A stretch of 64,000 bases of DNA from Aliiroseovarius sp. S1339 (GCF_023195695.1 NZ_JALPQG010000003.1:1-64000), one strand, 5' to 3'. Numbered from the stretch's first letter, positions 17,725-26,063 are shown. Made by a program: numbers and translations. The notes: generated by a model not told the origin, from the sequence alone.

Positions 17725-17778
17725 AACTAGATAAGACACTGGCCGCACATGGTCGACATTTTATGAAAGGAACGCAGC

Positions 17779-17958
17779 ATGGATTTTCTGTCTGGCATTG
17801 GGGGCTTAATCGTCCTGATCCTTGATATCTGGGCGATTGTTTCAGTTTTGAAATCAGGAGCGCCTTCGCTGAACAAAGTGCTGTGGATTCTGTTGATTTT
17901 GGTCCTGCCGCTTGTTGGCTTTGTTATTTGGTTCATCGCAGGCCCCAAAGGCGCTTGA
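17779..17958 (+). CDS. PLDc_N domain membrane miniprotein
   Basis: A 59-residue protein made almost only of two hydrophobic helices (about 4-24 and 33-55) ending WFIAGPKGA. This is the short PLDc_N module that otherwise precedes cardiolipin synthases. Too short for most gene finders; the EcfG-type promoter at 17700, the AAAGGAA ribosome site and a terminator at 18029 support it as a real gene. A second such gene is at 26920-27114, also behind an EcfG-type promoter. Role unknown; stress-related membrane protein. Confidence 0.8.
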   Translation: MDFLSGIGGLIVLILDIWAIVSVLKSGAPSLNKVLWILLILVLPLVGFVIWFIAGPKGA

Positions 17959-18028
17959 TGGTTTTGTTCACTGTTCACCACTGACCTGCACTGACTCATT
18001 CTCGCAGGTACCCATCAGGTCGTCCTGA

Positions 18029-18058
18029 AGGCGCGCAGGATTCGTCTTGCGCGCCTTA
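18029..18058 (+). terminator. Terminator after PLDc_N gene
   Basis: Stem AAGGCGCGCA / TGCGCGCCTT with a 10-nt loop, 70 nt after the PLDc_N stop codon, followed by an AT-rich stretch. Confidence 0.65.
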
Positions 18059-18105
18059 ATTATTTGATAAAAAACAAAAAAAGTAAAAAAATTTTGATCT
18101 ATTAT

Positions 18106-18130
18106 GGAACCAATATGCAGCGGCGGAGTT
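18106..18130 (+). promoter_or_regulatory. EcfG-type promoter for PRC-barrel gene
   Basis: GGAAC, 16 nt, AGTT (one base off the CGTT consensus), 42 nt upstream of the ATG at 18172 and directly after a very AT-rich stretch. Confidence 0.65.
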
Positions 18131-18171
18131 GATTAGACATGAAACGCAACAACGCGAATAAGGAGATGACT

Positions 18172-18585
18172 ATGAGAAATATTCTGATGACCGCCGCAAT
18201 TGCCCTGACTGCGGGTACCGCCGTTTATGCAGATAACCACGCGATGGATCGTGGTGACATGATACGCACACGTGACATCACCGGTGGCAACGTTTACGCG
18301 GTCGACGCCGACAACTGGGGCATGGATGTCACTTATGACGGCGTGGACGAAAACTGGGACGTCGTCGGTGAAATCGAAGACATCGTTCTGGACCGCAACG
18401 GTCAGATGACCGGGATCATCGCTGAAGTTGGCGGCTTTCTCGACATCGGTGACAAGCACGTGTTCATCAAGATCGATAACACTCGCCTGATCCCGGTTGA
18501 TGACAAAACCTATGCCTTCGTCAGCCCGTTGACCAAAAATCAGCTGATGGAGAAGGAAAACCTGGACGAAGGTTTCTGGGACTAA
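18172..18585 (+). CDS. Secreted PRC-barrel domain protein
   Basis: A 137-residue protein with a signal peptide (MRNILMTAAIALTAGTAVYA) and a PRC-barrel-like domain in the mature part (NWDVVGEIEDIVLDRNGQMTG..). The start at 18172 has AAGGAG 7 nt upstream. PRC-barrel proteins are often stress-induced, and an EcfG-type promoter precedes this one. It may share a message with the genes from 18703, although a strong hairpin lies between them. Molecular role unknown. Confidence 0.8.
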   Translation: MRNILMTAAIALTAGTAVYADNHAMDRGDMIRTRDITGGNVYAVDADNWGMDVTYDGVDENWDVVGEIEDIVLDRNGQMTGIIAEVGGFLDIGDKHVFIKIDNTRLIPVDDKTYAFVSPLTKNQLMEKENLDEGFWD

Positions 18586-18632
18586 AATCCGCTGTGTTTC
18601 TCGGCCAGCGCGCCGGGGAATGTTCACTGCCA

Positions 18633-18660
18633 CCGCCACGGCGTTTTCGCGCCGTGGCGG
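18633..18660 (+). terminator. Strong hairpin between PRC and DUF883-like genes
   Basis: An 11-bp perfect stem (CCGCCACGGCG / CGCCGTGGCGG) with a 6-nt TTTTCG loop. No T run follows, so it may be a partial terminator or mRNA-stabilising hairpin within an operon. Confidence 0.55.
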
Positions 18661-18702
18661 ACCAAATGGTTTCCATTCACACTGACAAAGACGGAGGACA
18701 TG

Positions 18703-19149
18703 ATGGCTAAGACCACCACACCCGCCAATTCTACCTCGAAAAAAGAACAGACCGCCGACAAGATTGATGAAGCCGTGGACAAAACAAGCTCGGCGCTGAA
18801 GTCTTCGGTCGATAGTTTGAAGTCGGGTGCACAAGAAATCGCAAGCTCGGCCCGCGATACGGCTGAAGCTACCGCTGATACGATCGCCGACAGCGCATCG
18901 CGCGCGTCAGATACATTACGGGGGGCGGCAGCTTCACTGCGCGACGGCTCGTTTCAGGAACGCAGCTTCGGTCAGTTGGCGGCAAGTCTGGCGGATGCTT
19001 CTGACGCAATCCGCGACAAGGATCTGGGTCAGTTGTCGCGCGACGTGTCGGACCTTGCACGTCGTAACCCCGTGCTGTTTGCCGGAGGCGCTGCCTTGGT
19101 CGGCTTCGCAATTGCGCGCATGATGACCAAGTCGGGGGATAAGTCATGA
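18703..19149 (+). CDS. YqjD/ElaB-like membrane-anchored stress protein
   Basis: A 148-residue protein. The first 110 residues are Lys/Ser/Ala/Asp-rich and predicted helical (KIDEAVDKTSSALKSSVDSL, then repeats of SASRASDTLRGAA), and the C terminus has one membrane helix (PVLFAGGAALVGFAIARMM). This is the layout of DUF883-type proteins that bind ribosomes at the membrane in E. coli. GGAGG lies 5 nt before the chosen ATG. Its stop overlaps the next gene by 4 nt. It has no EcfG motif of its own. Confidence 0.65.
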   Translation: MAKTTTPANSTSKKEQTADKIDEAVDKTSSALKSSVDSLKSGAQEIASSARDTAEATADTIADSASRASDTLRGAAASLRDGSFQERSFGQLAASLADASDAIRDKDLGQLSRDVSDLARRNPVLFAGGAALVGFAIARMMTKSGDKS

Positions 19150-19538
19150 GAACCGAACGTTCGACCCTGTCCCTGATCACCGACATTCTTCGACATAGCT
19201 CGGGTCTGATACAGAAGGAAATCCGACTGGCCAAAGCCGAGATGGGTGAAAACATCAGCCGTGCGGGCGCCGCAATCGGCCTGCTGGTCGGTGCTGCCAT
19301 CTTGGCGATGATCGCGCTGAACCTTATCGCCGGGACGCTCGTTGCCGCTCTGACCGCAGCAGGTGTTTCGGTCGTGTGGGCCACCCTGATCGTAGCCAGT
19401 TTCTTTGCCGTCATCGCGCTGATCATGGTGCTGAAAGCGCAAAGCGACTTGAAGATGGCCAGTCGTGCGCCTTCGCGCACAGCCGCACGCATTCGGCGTG
19501 ACGCCAATACCTTGAAGGAGGCTGCTTATGAAAAGTGA
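19146..19538 (+). CDS. Phage-holin-family (PF07332-like) membrane protein
   Basis: A 130-residue protein with two adjacent hydrophobic helices (about 43-66 and 74-97) flanked by charged ends, resembling the 'putative actinobacterial holin-X' family. In proteobacteria this family sits in the same cluster with DUF883-type and DUF3618-type genes, as here. It overlaps the preceding gene by 4 nt and the next by 11 nt, so the three are translationally coupled. Function in the cell envelope is presumed. Confidence 0.7.
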   Translation: MRTERSTLSLITDILRHSSGLIQKEIRLAKAEMGENISRAGAAIGLLVGAAILAMIALNLIAGTLVAALTAAGVSVVWATLIVASFFAVIALIMVLKAQSDLKMASRAPSRTAARIRRDANTLKEAAYEK

Positions 19539-20358
19539 ACTTGAGCAAATCCAAGACGAAATTGAAGCCGAACGCGCCTTGCTGGAACAAGAACTGGCGG
19601 CGCTGAACGACCATGTTTCGGTCGAATCCCTGACAGCAGAAGCCGGTCAATACATTCGCGACGCGAGTGGCGATGTCGCGAACAAGCTAATGGCGCGTTT
19701 CGGCCAAAATGCACAGGCCCATCCACTCGCCGTTGCGGCTGTCGGTGCCGGGCTAAGCTGGCTGATGTCAGGGCCTACGCCATCGGCCAACCCCGAACCG
19801 GTCATGCGCCGATCAATGGGGGCTTACAACGGCCCGAAACCTGCCGCAGGTGACCCGGATCTGGATACCCCTGTCACTGTGGCCGCCCATTTGACCCTGC
19901 GCGAACCTGACCTGACCGAGAAGGTGCAGGCCCGTGCCAAGGGGGCGATCGAAACGGCTCAGGATCATTTGTCTGATCTGCGAAAGCAGGCCGCTGATAT
20001 GCGCAGCCGCATTGCAGAGGGCACCGAAGATCTGTCAGCCGAGGCGCGCGCCCGTGTTGTTGCGGCCCGCGAAAAAGCGCTGGAGGCCGCGCAGAAAACT
20101 GGTCGCAAAGTGCGCGATGCAGGACAGGTCAGCACCGACTTCGCCAAGGAAAACCCGATGGTTGTGGGCGGCATTGCCCTTGCTTTGGGTGCGGCGGTCG
20201 CAGGTGCGCTTTACATGCGCAAGTCCGCCAAGACCGACGACGAAGACGAGTTCGAACGTCTGGATGCTTTCGCGCAAGCCGATCGCACCTTTGAGGACGA
20301 GGTCGCCCTTGCCCGTACAGAGCGAAACACAGCTGTCCAAGGTAAAAAAGACAGCTGA
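19528..20358 (+). CDS. DUF3618-like membrane stress protein
   Basis: A 276-residue protein with an N-terminal Glu-rich helix (LEQIQDEIEAERALLEQELAA), a hydrophobic patch near 68-84 (HPLAVAAVGAGLSWLMSG), a long Ala/Glu/Lys helical middle and a second membrane segment near 208-231 (NPMVVGGIALALGAAVAGALY). The pattern matches DUF3618-type proteins. It is the third gene of the coupled set 18703-20358 and is followed after 18 nt by the YihY gene. Possible coiled coil; exact function unknown. Confidence 0.65.
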   Translation: MKSELEQIQDEIEAERALLEQELAALNDHVSVESLTAEAGQYIRDASGDVANKLMARFGQNAQAHPLAVAAVGAGLSWLMSGPTPSANPEPVMRRSMGAYNGPKPAAGDPDLDTPVTVAAHLTLREPDLTEKVQARAKGAIETAQDHLSDLRKQAADMRSRIAEGTEDLSAEARARVVAAREKALEAAQKTGRKVRDAGQVSTDFAKENPMVVGGIALALGAAVAGALYMRKSAKTDDEDEFERLDAFAQADRTFEDEVALARTERNTAVQGKKDS

Positions 20359-20376
20359 GCAAAAGGAGAGACCCGA

Positions 20377-21330
20377 ATGGCCAGAGGTCGCGACGCCAGT
20401 ATTCCAACTAACATCCCCCGTGAAGGGTGGATGGACATTGCGGCGCGCGTCGCGCGGTGGTTTGGGCAGGATCGGATCAGTTTGGTCGCTGCCGGGGTCG
20501 CCTTCTTTGGCATCCTTGCGCTGTTTCCAGCGATAACAGCATTACTGGCCGTTGGCGGTCTTGTTTTGGATCCCAGCCTGATCGTCTCGCAGATGGACAG
20601 GTTTCAGGGCGTGATCCCGGCGGACGCTTTGTCGATCATTCGCGATCAGGCGACGTCCGTCGCGCAGGCCGATGGGCTTGAGCTGGCCCTGATCTTGAGT
20701 ATCGGACTTGCCCTCTGGTCCAGTTCGCGCGGGGTGGCGACATTGTGTGATGGGTTGAACATCGTCTATGAAGAGGATGAAAAGAGAGGCTTTTTTAAGA
20801 AGAACGCTACCTTTTTGGTTCTGACCGCGTTGATGATGCTGGGCATCCTTGTGGCAATCATTGTGATCGTTGCGCTACCCGTGGCGTTGCAATTCCTGTC
20901 ACTTGATCCCATCGCAGATCTGGCAACCCGCATTGGAACTTGGGCACTTTTGATTGCGATGACCATCGGCGGAATCTCGATCCTGTATCGCTTTGGGCCA
21001 AGCCGAAGCAACGCCCGATGGGGCTGGATCTCGCCCGGTGCTATTCTGGCTTGCGTTTGCTGGATGGCGGCTTCGTTTGCGTTTACAATCTATGTTTCAA
21101 ATTTTGCCAGCTACAATGAAAGCTTCGGGGCAATCGCCGGGGTGATCATTCTTCTGATGTGGCTGTGGATTTCGGCTATGGTCATTCTGGTGGGCGGCAA
21201 GGTGAATGCCGAGATGGAACACCAGACCCGTAAAGACACCACGACTGGACCGGAAAAACCCATGGGAGCGCGCGGTGCCGCCATGGCTGACACGCTTGGC
21301 CAGGCGCGAGGAGAACAAGGTGAAACCTAA
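20377..21330 (+). CDS. YihY/BrkB family inner membrane protein
   Basis: A 317-residue protein with about six membrane helices and family segments such as DRISLVAAGVAFFGILALFPAI, GLNIVYEEDEKRGFFKKN and the C-terminal WISAMVILVGGKVNAE. The family was once annotated as RNase BN, which is incorrect; its true transport or envelope function is unclear. Its stop overlaps the next gene, which starts with GTG at 21320, by 11 nt. It belongs to the envelope-stress block from 18.1 to 22.4 kb. Confidence 0.88.
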   Translation: MARGRDASIPTNIPREGWMDIAARVARWFGQDRISLVAAGVAFFGILALFPAITALLAVGGLVLDPSLIVSQMDRFQGVIPADALSIIRDQATSVAQADGLELALILSIGLALWSSSRGVATLCDGLNIVYEEDEKRGFFKKNATFLVLTALMMLGILVAIIVIVALPVALQFLSLDPIADLATRIGTWALLIAMTIGGISILYRFGPSRSNARWGWISPGAILACVCWMAASFAFTIYVSNFASYNESFGAIAGVIILLMWLWISAMVILVGGKVNAEMEHQTRKDTTTGPEKPMGARGAAMADTLGQARGEQGET

Positions 21331-22390
21331 AGCAAGCTGGGCGCAGATCGGCGTTTTCGTTTTCCTTGGACTTTTTTTTCTGGATTGGGCAAGCGACTTC
21401 CTTATCCCACTTGTCGCGGCCATTCTTGGCTTTCTGATCATGCGCCCGGTAGAACGCAGGATGTCCAAATGGGGCGTTCCCAGCGTGATCACCGCATTTC
21501 TAATCTGTACAGTGGCTGGTGCCGGTTTGACTTTTGCGGCTTGGAACTTCAGCCATCCGATTTCCCAATTGGCCGAAGACCTTCCTGACATGATCAATGA
21601 TCTGCGCCGTATGCCAAACGCGGCGGCGGAAACCTTGGACAAGCTGGGGGAGGCCGCCAAAGCAGCAGAAGAGGCCGTCGATAGCGTGAATGACGAAGCA
21701 GCGATGGAGGTAAAGGTGGTCAAAGGCACCAACTTTATCAGCTCGCTGGTGACATCCGCCCCGTTGGTGCTTGGACAAATCGCGCTGACCATCGTTCTGA
21801 TGTTTTTCCTGATCTCGTCAGGTTCATCTTTCGTGCGCAAGTTGGTGGAAAGCCTGCCCCGGTTTTCCGACAAGCGCGCCGCCGTGGGCATGGTTCAGCA
21901 AGTCGAACAGAAGCTCGGACTTTATCTTGGGGGAATCACACTGATCAACCTGTGTCTGGGCATCGCCATTGGCATCGCAATGGCGCTGTGGGGTTTGCCG
22001 AATCCGGTGATGTTCGCCGTGATCGCCTTTTCGCTGAATTTTATCCCCTATGTCGGCGCTATTTTCGGCGCACTTCTGGCGTCGGTTGTCGGCTTCAGCG
22101 TCTATAACGACGCGTGGACGGCGATCTTAATATTCTCGACATATATGATGCTGACGTCGATCGAAGGGCAATTTATCACGCCCTATGTGATCTCGAACCG
22201 ATTGAAGCTTAATCCGACTGTCGTCTTCGTCGCCGTTGCCTTCTTTGCTTGGATTTGGTCCGTCGTCGGGATGGTCATCGCCGTGCCAGTGCTAATCACC
22301 ATCAAGGTGATATTGGATCAAAACCCCGCGACGCGTAAAATCGGCGTATTTCTTGGGGGTGAGGAAGACGGCAGGGACGTAGAGATCTGA
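21320..22390 (+). CDS. AI-2E/PerM family transporter
   Basis: A 356-residue membrane protein of the AI-2E transporter (PerM/YdiK-like) family, with an N-terminal pair of helices, a soluble segment of about 70 residues near 95-150, and a C-terminal multi-helix block including NFIPYVGAIFGALLASVVG and EGQFITPYVISNRLKLNP, typical for the family. The start is GTG with AGGAG 6 nt upstream. It is the last gene of the plus-strand block and is followed by a terminator at 22424. Some members act as Na+/H+ antiporters; the substrate here is unknown. Confidence 0.86.
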   Translation: MKPKASWAQIGVFVFLGLFFLDWASDFLIPLVAAILGFLIMRPVERRMSKWGVPSVITAFLICTVAGAGLTFAAWNFSHPISQLAEDLPDMINDLRRMPNAAAETLDKLGEAAKAAEEAVDSVNDEAAMEVKVVKGTNFISSLVTSAPLVLGQIALTIVLMFFLISSGSSFVRKLVESLPRFSDKRAAVGMVQQVEQKLGLYLGGITLINLCLGIAIGIAMALWGLPNPVMFAVIAFSLNFIPYVGAIFGALLASVVGFSVYNDAWTAILIFSTYMMLTSIEGQFITPYVISNRLKLNPTVVFVAVAFFAWIWSVVGMVIAVPVLITIKVILDQNPATRKIGVFLGGEEDGRDVEI

Positions 22391-22423
22391 AGTCCCAAAA
22401 CTATAATCGATTTCCACATGATA

Positions 22424-22448
22424 AAGGCCCGCATCCCATGCGGGCCTT
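22424..22448. terminator. Convergent terminator hairpin
   Basis: Perfect 10-bp stem AAGGCCCGCA / TGCGGGCCTT with a 5-nt loop between the plus-strand AI-2E gene and the minus-strand small gene; it can serve both directions. Confidence 0.75.
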
Positions 22449-22480
22449 AGCATTCTAGATCGATATATCTAACCGGCCGA

Positions 22481-22696
22481 TTAGACCTCGTCCTCCTCGA
22501 CCGCGTCGCGCGGGGCGTCTGCGACTTCGGTGTCGGCCTTAACGTTCGACACAGCCTCTGTCAGCTCGTCCGGTGCCGTTTCAGGTGTGTCTTTATGAGT
22601 TTCATCGCCTTTTTCACCGGGTTGGTTTTTCAGGTCATGATGCTGCGACGCACCCTTCAGATCCAGCGGTTTGTAGGACGGTTGGGAATTTGCAAT
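22481..22696 (-). CDS. Small acidic protein with apparent ATT start
   Basis: A 71-residue hydrophilic protein: after the start come ANSQPSYKPLDLKGASQHHD, then an acidic tail ending AVEEDEV. The open frame runs from a stop codon 12 nt upstream of the ATT at 22694-22696 and contains no in-frame ATG; the only other conventional start is a GTG deep inside. AAGGA lies 7 nt before the ATT and an EcfG-type promoter 70 nt upstream, so an ATT start is the best fit. It resembles no family I know; composition suggests an unstructured stress protein. Confidence 0.65.
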   Translation of the reverse strand: MANSQPSYKPLDLKGASQHHDLKNQPGEKGDETHKDTPETAPDELTEAVSNVKADTEVADAPRDAVEEDEV

Positions 22697-22765
22697 CCGT
22701 CCTTCCTTTCAGTTGTTCCTCTCCGCGACGATCAAGACGAGCATCGCTTGTGTGTCTATTAACCC

Positions 22766-22791
22766 AACGTGGAAAGGCAACATATTGTTCC
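22766..22791 (-). promoter_or_regulatory. EcfG-type promoter for ATT-start gene
   Basis: Minus strand GGAAC, 17 nt, CGTT, 70 nt upstream of the ATT start at 22696. It lies just past the stop of the MgtC gene (22797). Confidence 0.75.
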
Positions 22792-22796
22792 GAAAT

Positions 22797-23252
22797 TTAC
22801 GTGTCTTTCTGTTCCTGAAGGTCAAAGCGCGTGCGCAGCCAGCCAACCACGGTCAGGATTAGGAATGACATAAGGGTGATCGTTGCGGCCTCGACCACCA
22901 AACCGAAACCGACAGCGATGCCGATGACGCCAACCACCCAGATCAAAGAGCCGCTGCCCACGCCGCGCAGTTTGCCATGGTCTTGATTGGACATGATCGC
23001 GCCGGCGCCAAGAAAACCGATACCGCCAACAATACCGCCGACCACGCGCGACAGATCAAAGGCAAAGCCGTTGGTTTCGGCGTCTGCGGCGATATTCAGT
23101 GATATCATGCAAAGGGCTGCCGCCCCAAGGCTGACAAGCATATAGGCTCGCATTCCGAGTGGTTTGTGTTTGAATTCGCGGTCAAGGCCGACAACCAGCC
23201 CAAGGCCTAATGCGACCAGACTGCGGAAAATGAAAGTTTCAGTATCGACCAT
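22797..23252 (-). CDS. MgtC/SapB family membrane protein
   Basis: A 151-residue inner-membrane protein with four hydrophobic helices. The conserved N-terminal part LGLGLVVGLDREFKHKPLGMRAYMLVSLG and the GGIGFLGAGAI motif are typical of MgtC/SapB proteins, which are linked to Mg2+ limitation and acid or host stress. No EcfG motif is visible in front; a terminator at 23287 separates it from csbD upstream. Confidence 0.9.
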   Translation of the reverse strand: MVDTETFIFRSLVALGLGLVVGLDREFKHKPLGMRAYMLVSLGAAALCMISLNIAADAETNGFAFDLSRVVGGIVGGIGFLGAGAIMSNQDHGKLRGVGSGSLIWVVGVIGIAVGFGLVVEAATITLMSFLILTVVGWLRTRFDLQEQKDT

Positions 23253-23286
23253 CGCTAAAATCCTAATGAGAAGTGTTTAACAGGTC

Positions 23287-23314
23287 AAAGGGCGCGGGTA
23301 GGACCGCGCCCTTT
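23287..23314 (-). terminator. Terminator after csbD-like gene
   Basis: Perfect 11-bp stem AAAGGGCGCGG / CCGCGCCCTTT with a 6-nt loop, 40 nt downstream of the CsbD stop on the minus strand. Confidence 0.75.
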
Positions 23315-23355
23315 GTTGTGTTCTTCTATCAGCGGCAATGCCAAATCAGAAAGAA

Positions 23356-23550
23356 TTAGTTCGCCAGCCATTTGTTGATTTCTTCGCGGGCCTCTTCTTT
23401 CGACTTGCCATATTTTTCTTGCAGCTTGCCTTCAAGCTGCTCACGGTTACCGTCGATCTGGTCGATTTCGTCGTCGGTCAACTCGCCCCACTGTTCTTTC
23501 AGTTGGCCTTTGACCTGTTTCCATTTGCCTTGGATTTCGTCCCAATTCAT
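23356..23550 (-). CDS. CsbD family stress protein
   Basis: A 64-residue hydrophilic protein with the CsbD signature MNWDEIQGKWKQVKGQLKEQ WGELTDDEID split over its first half. CsbD-like proteins are abundant general-stress proteins of unknown mechanism. A good ribosome site (AAGGAG) precedes the ATG and an EcfG-type promoter lies at 23588-23612. It is monocistronic, with a strong terminator after it. Confidence 0.92.
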   Translation of the reverse strand: MNWDEIQGKWKQVKGQLKEQWGELTDDEIDQIDGNREQLEGKLQEKYGKSKEEAREEINKWLAN

Positions 23551-23587
23551 GAGCTATCTCCTTGCGTGTTGTTGCGTCTGATAGGTC

Positions 23588-23612
23588 AACGAAGATCAGG
23601 CGAATTGGTTCC
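23588..23612 (-). promoter_or_regulatory. EcfG-type promoter for csbD-like gene
   Basis: Minus strand GGAAC, 16 nt, CGTT, 38 nt upstream of the CsbD ATG. Confidence 0.8.
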
Positions 23613-23658
23613 GCGTTTCGGATCAGATTGGTCAAAATATGGTAAACAATTCTGCGGT

Positions 23659-25230
23659 TTATTTTACCTTACGCGGCATGAAGGCGTCGAATTGGACCGA
23701 GTCATCCTGTTTTTGCCAATGTGAGGTAGCCCGAAGCTCATGTTGGTAAACTTGGCGTAGCTGGGCACTGACCGGATCGACGGAGGCAAGTTGCGTTGCA
23801 TCGCCTTTGATCTTCAAATGCGCCTGGTCACCATCCTTCAGGATGTCGATCTTTAGATGCATAGCACCTGATCGGGACAAACGATCCAGCTTCTCGGCAA
23901 TAAGGTAACAAAGGGCATAGACCCGGTTAATACGCAACTGTACCGGTTCAAAATTTTCCACGATTTCGATGTTATCACCGATCATGCCTTCGTGGCGTAA
24001 TCCTTGGATCAGTTTGCCGACCGCCGACCCGACGGGCAACAACGGCCCGTCAGCCGATTGGTGCATCGCTTTATGGACCAGATTGATAAGACGGACGCGA
24101 ACCACTAACCGAGCCAATAGCTGTTTTTCGTCGGGCGAATGGGCCTCGCGGGCGTAAAGTCTTAGGATCGATTGAATGATCTGAAGATTATTGCCAACGC
24201 GGTGGAAAATCTCGCGTTGCAAGATGTTTGCGTTGTGAAGGCTGTTCTGGGCCACGGCTTCTTCGTGCAGCAATTGATCTGCAAGCGTGGAAAATTCGGC
24301 CCGCATCGCGACAGTTTCATCGGATGCCCACTGGCCATGGCCGCTGTGGGGCAGGTCGCGGTCCTGACGGAACGCGCGCATGTCACGCGTTAGCCGTGTG
24401 ATATCGCCCAGTGCCATCTTGCGAATTAAAAGATCCGCCAGCAACAGACTGACCGCCAATAATAGGACGGGGATCATGCTGGCATTGACCATCGTCAACC
24501 ACAGCGGCGGTGCGGCGACGCCCGGCCTGAGGGTCGCGAAAAAGCGTATTTCGAAGGCGGAGGCGGGCAGCACTGCGACGTCATCTCCGGACGCATCCTG
24601 CAAAATTTCGCGCGCTTTAGGTTCGGGGATATTGCGCAGATTTTGATAGACGGATCGGCTCGACCCTTCGGTGCGATCGACGCCCTTTACGATAAATGCA
24701 TAGTCAGTTGCGATATAGGGCAGATCAATTTTTTCAAGCTCGGCCTCGATCGCCACCAGTCGGCCTTCGACCGCCTTTGTGACGAGCAGATCGCTATCAG
24801 ACAAGGTAACGACTGCTACGTCGCCGGGCTGCGTTGACGTCGAGACTGCCACCATACCCGAACGCAAAATTCCCTTCGTACACACAGGTAGCCCATCAGG
24901 CGCATAGATCCCCGCAGCAACCACGGGAAATTGCGCATCGACAACCGCGCCAATCAGCATTTCGCACTCTTGTTTTTCGGACAGGCCGCGACTGGTCAGC
25001 TCGCTCAATACCTCAAGTAGCAGGTTGGTTTGCACAAGGGTCGATGTGACCTCGGCTGATGCGTTTTCAAGCGCGTCCAGTGCAGCGATCTCGCGCGCCT
25101 GATAGCGATCCGAAAGAATGTTGAACTGGTAGAAGCTTGCCAAAATGAGGATGGGGGCCATGACGATCATGTAAACCGCGATAAAGCGGCTTTGCAAAGA
25201 GCTAAGGAATATCGTGTTTTTACGGGTCAC
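23659..25230 (-). CDS. Membrane HisKA_2 histidine kinase of the stress locus
   Basis: Sensor kinase of 523 residues: membrane helix 1 (about 14-33), a periplasmic sensor region (about 40-245), membrane helix 2 (about 248-268), a HAMP-like linker, and a HisKA_2/HWE-type dimerisation region with the phospho-acceptor H343 in EIFHRVGNNLQIIQS. The C-terminal ATPase part is short and diverged; the usual N-box and G-box are hard to see. It overlaps ecfG by 4 nt and shares the nepR-ecfG promoter, so it is the likely kinase (PhyK-like) for PhyR. Signal unknown. Confidence 0.87.
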   Translation of the reverse strand: MTRKNTIFLSSLQSRFIAVYMIVMAPILILASFYQFNILSDRYQAREIAALDALENASAEVTSTLVQTNLLLEVLSELTSRGLSEKQECEMLIGAVVDAQFPVVAAGIYAPDGLPVCTKGILRSGMVAVSTSTQPGDVAVVTLSDSDLLVTKAVEGRLVAIEAELEKIDLPYIATDYAFIVKGVDRTEGSSRSVYQNLRNIPEPKAREILQDASGDDVAVLPASAFEIRFFATLRPGVAAPPLWLTMVNASMIPVLLLAVSLLLADLLIRKMALGDITRLTRDMRAFRQDRDLPHSGHGQWASDETVAMRAEFSTLADQLLHEEAVAQNSLHNANILQREIFHRVGNNLQIIQSILRLYAREAHSPDEKQLLARLVVRVRLINLVHKAMHQSADGPLLPVGSAVGKLIQGLRHEGMIGDNIEIVENFEPVQLRINRVYALCYLIAEKLDRLSRSGAMHLKIDILKDGDQAHLKIKGDATQLASVDPVSAQLRQVYQHELRATSHWQKQDDSVQFDAFMPRKVK

Positions 25231-25778
25231 ATGTGTCCTGATTGATTAACGATTGAGAGGGTCTGGCTATCCGTCAGCTCGGTGGGTTTGTCATCGTCCA
25301 GCTGCATCAGTTGAGCCAGCTCCTTTCGGGCTCGGTTGGTGCGCGACTTCATTGTGCCAATGGCGACTTCGCACGCTTCGGCGGCTTCTTCATAAGACAA
25401 GCCCAACGCGCCAATCAGGGTCAATGCCTCGCGGTGTTCGGCTTTCAACTTTTGAAAGGCAATGTTGAATTCTGACATTTGAAGACGGCCGTCATGATCA
25501 GGCTTGACGGCAAGGGCACCAACGATTTCGCCTTCGGGATCTTCGGATTCACGGACGGCCTTGCGGCGTTCGGAATAGAAAGCGTTACGCAAGATAGTGA
25601 ACAACCAAGCGCGCAGGTTCGTACCTTCGCGAAATTTCTCGAAATTGCCGATGGCTTTAACCATACACTCCTGCACTAAGTCATCGGCGCGCACGGCATC
25701 TTTTGTCAAACTACGAGCGAAAGCACGCAAGGCTGGAATATGCTCCAGCACGGCATCGCGTGGGTCAGCGGCAGTCAT
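25227..25778 (-). CDS. ecfG: General stress sigma factor EcfG
   Basis: ECF sigma factor of 183 residues in the EcfG (ECF15) group. Region 2 reads ..DDLVQECMVKAIGNFEKFREGTNLRAWLF and region 4 reads EHREALTLIGALGLSYEEAAE..VAIGTMKSRTNRA. Its gene lies directly after nepR (4-nt overlap) and divergent from phyR, the canonical arrangement. EcfG directs RNA polymerase to GGAAC-N16/17-CGTT promoters, many of which occur in this window, including one in front of its own operon. Confidence 0.95.
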   Translation of the reverse strand: MTAADPRDAVLEHIPALRAFARSLTKDAVRADDLVQECMVKAIGNFEKFREGTNLRAWLFTILRNAFYSERRKAVRESEDPEGEIVGALAVKPDHDGRLQMSEFNIAFQKLKAEHREALTLIGALGLSYEEAAEACEVAIGTMKSRTNRARKELAQLMQLDDDKPTELTDSQTLSIVNQSGHM

Positions 25779-25945
25779 TTTTCGGGCTCCTCAGATGGCT
25801 TTTGGGGGGCCGCTTGCTTTAGCTGCGCCAGCAAATCCTTGAACCGATCCGGCACGCCCTCATCCAGCGTTTCACTAAACGCTTTCTTTAGGTTCTCGTC
25901 GATCAAGTCGTCTGATCGCTTTTCGACTGGTTCGTCTGCAGGCAT
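25775..25945 (-). CDS. nepR: Anti-sigma factor NepR
   Basis: A 56-residue protein, MPADEPVEKRSDDLIDENLK followed by KAFSETLDEGVPDRFKDLL, which matches the conserved NepR helices. It holds EcfG inactive until phosphorylated PhyR takes NepR away. The gene starts 47 nt downstream of an EcfG-type promoter, and its stop overlaps the ecfG start by 4 nt (ATGA). Confidence 0.93.
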   Translation of the reverse strand: MPADEPVEKRSDDLIDENLKKAFSETLDEGVPDRFKDLLAQLKQAAPQKPSEEPEK

Positions 25946-25991
25946 TGTTTTCACTCTGTTATCTCGGTTTTAACCGGCTTAACATAGTCAC

Positions 25992-26016
25992 AACGGTCAA
26001 GGTAAGATTTGGTTCC
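25992..26016 (-). promoter_or_regulatory. EcfG-type promoter for nepR-ecfG-kinase operon
   Basis: Minus strand GGAAC, 16 nt, CGTT, in the phyR/nepR divergent gap. It implies positive autoregulation of the stress operon. Confidence 0.85.
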
Positions 26017-26063
26017 CAACTTGATTGCAAAAAGAAAAAAATACACCAACAGAGGATTGTGAA

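Noticed and set aside
18586-18702. EcfG promoter for the DUF883-like operon
   Set aside because: No GGAAC with a proper partner is present; the genes may be read from the PRC-barrel promoter.
18133-18834. 233-residue minus-strand frame
   Set aside because: Covers the PRC-barrel gene, its terminator and the next gene; no ribosome site, and the plus-strand genes have promoter and signal peptide support.
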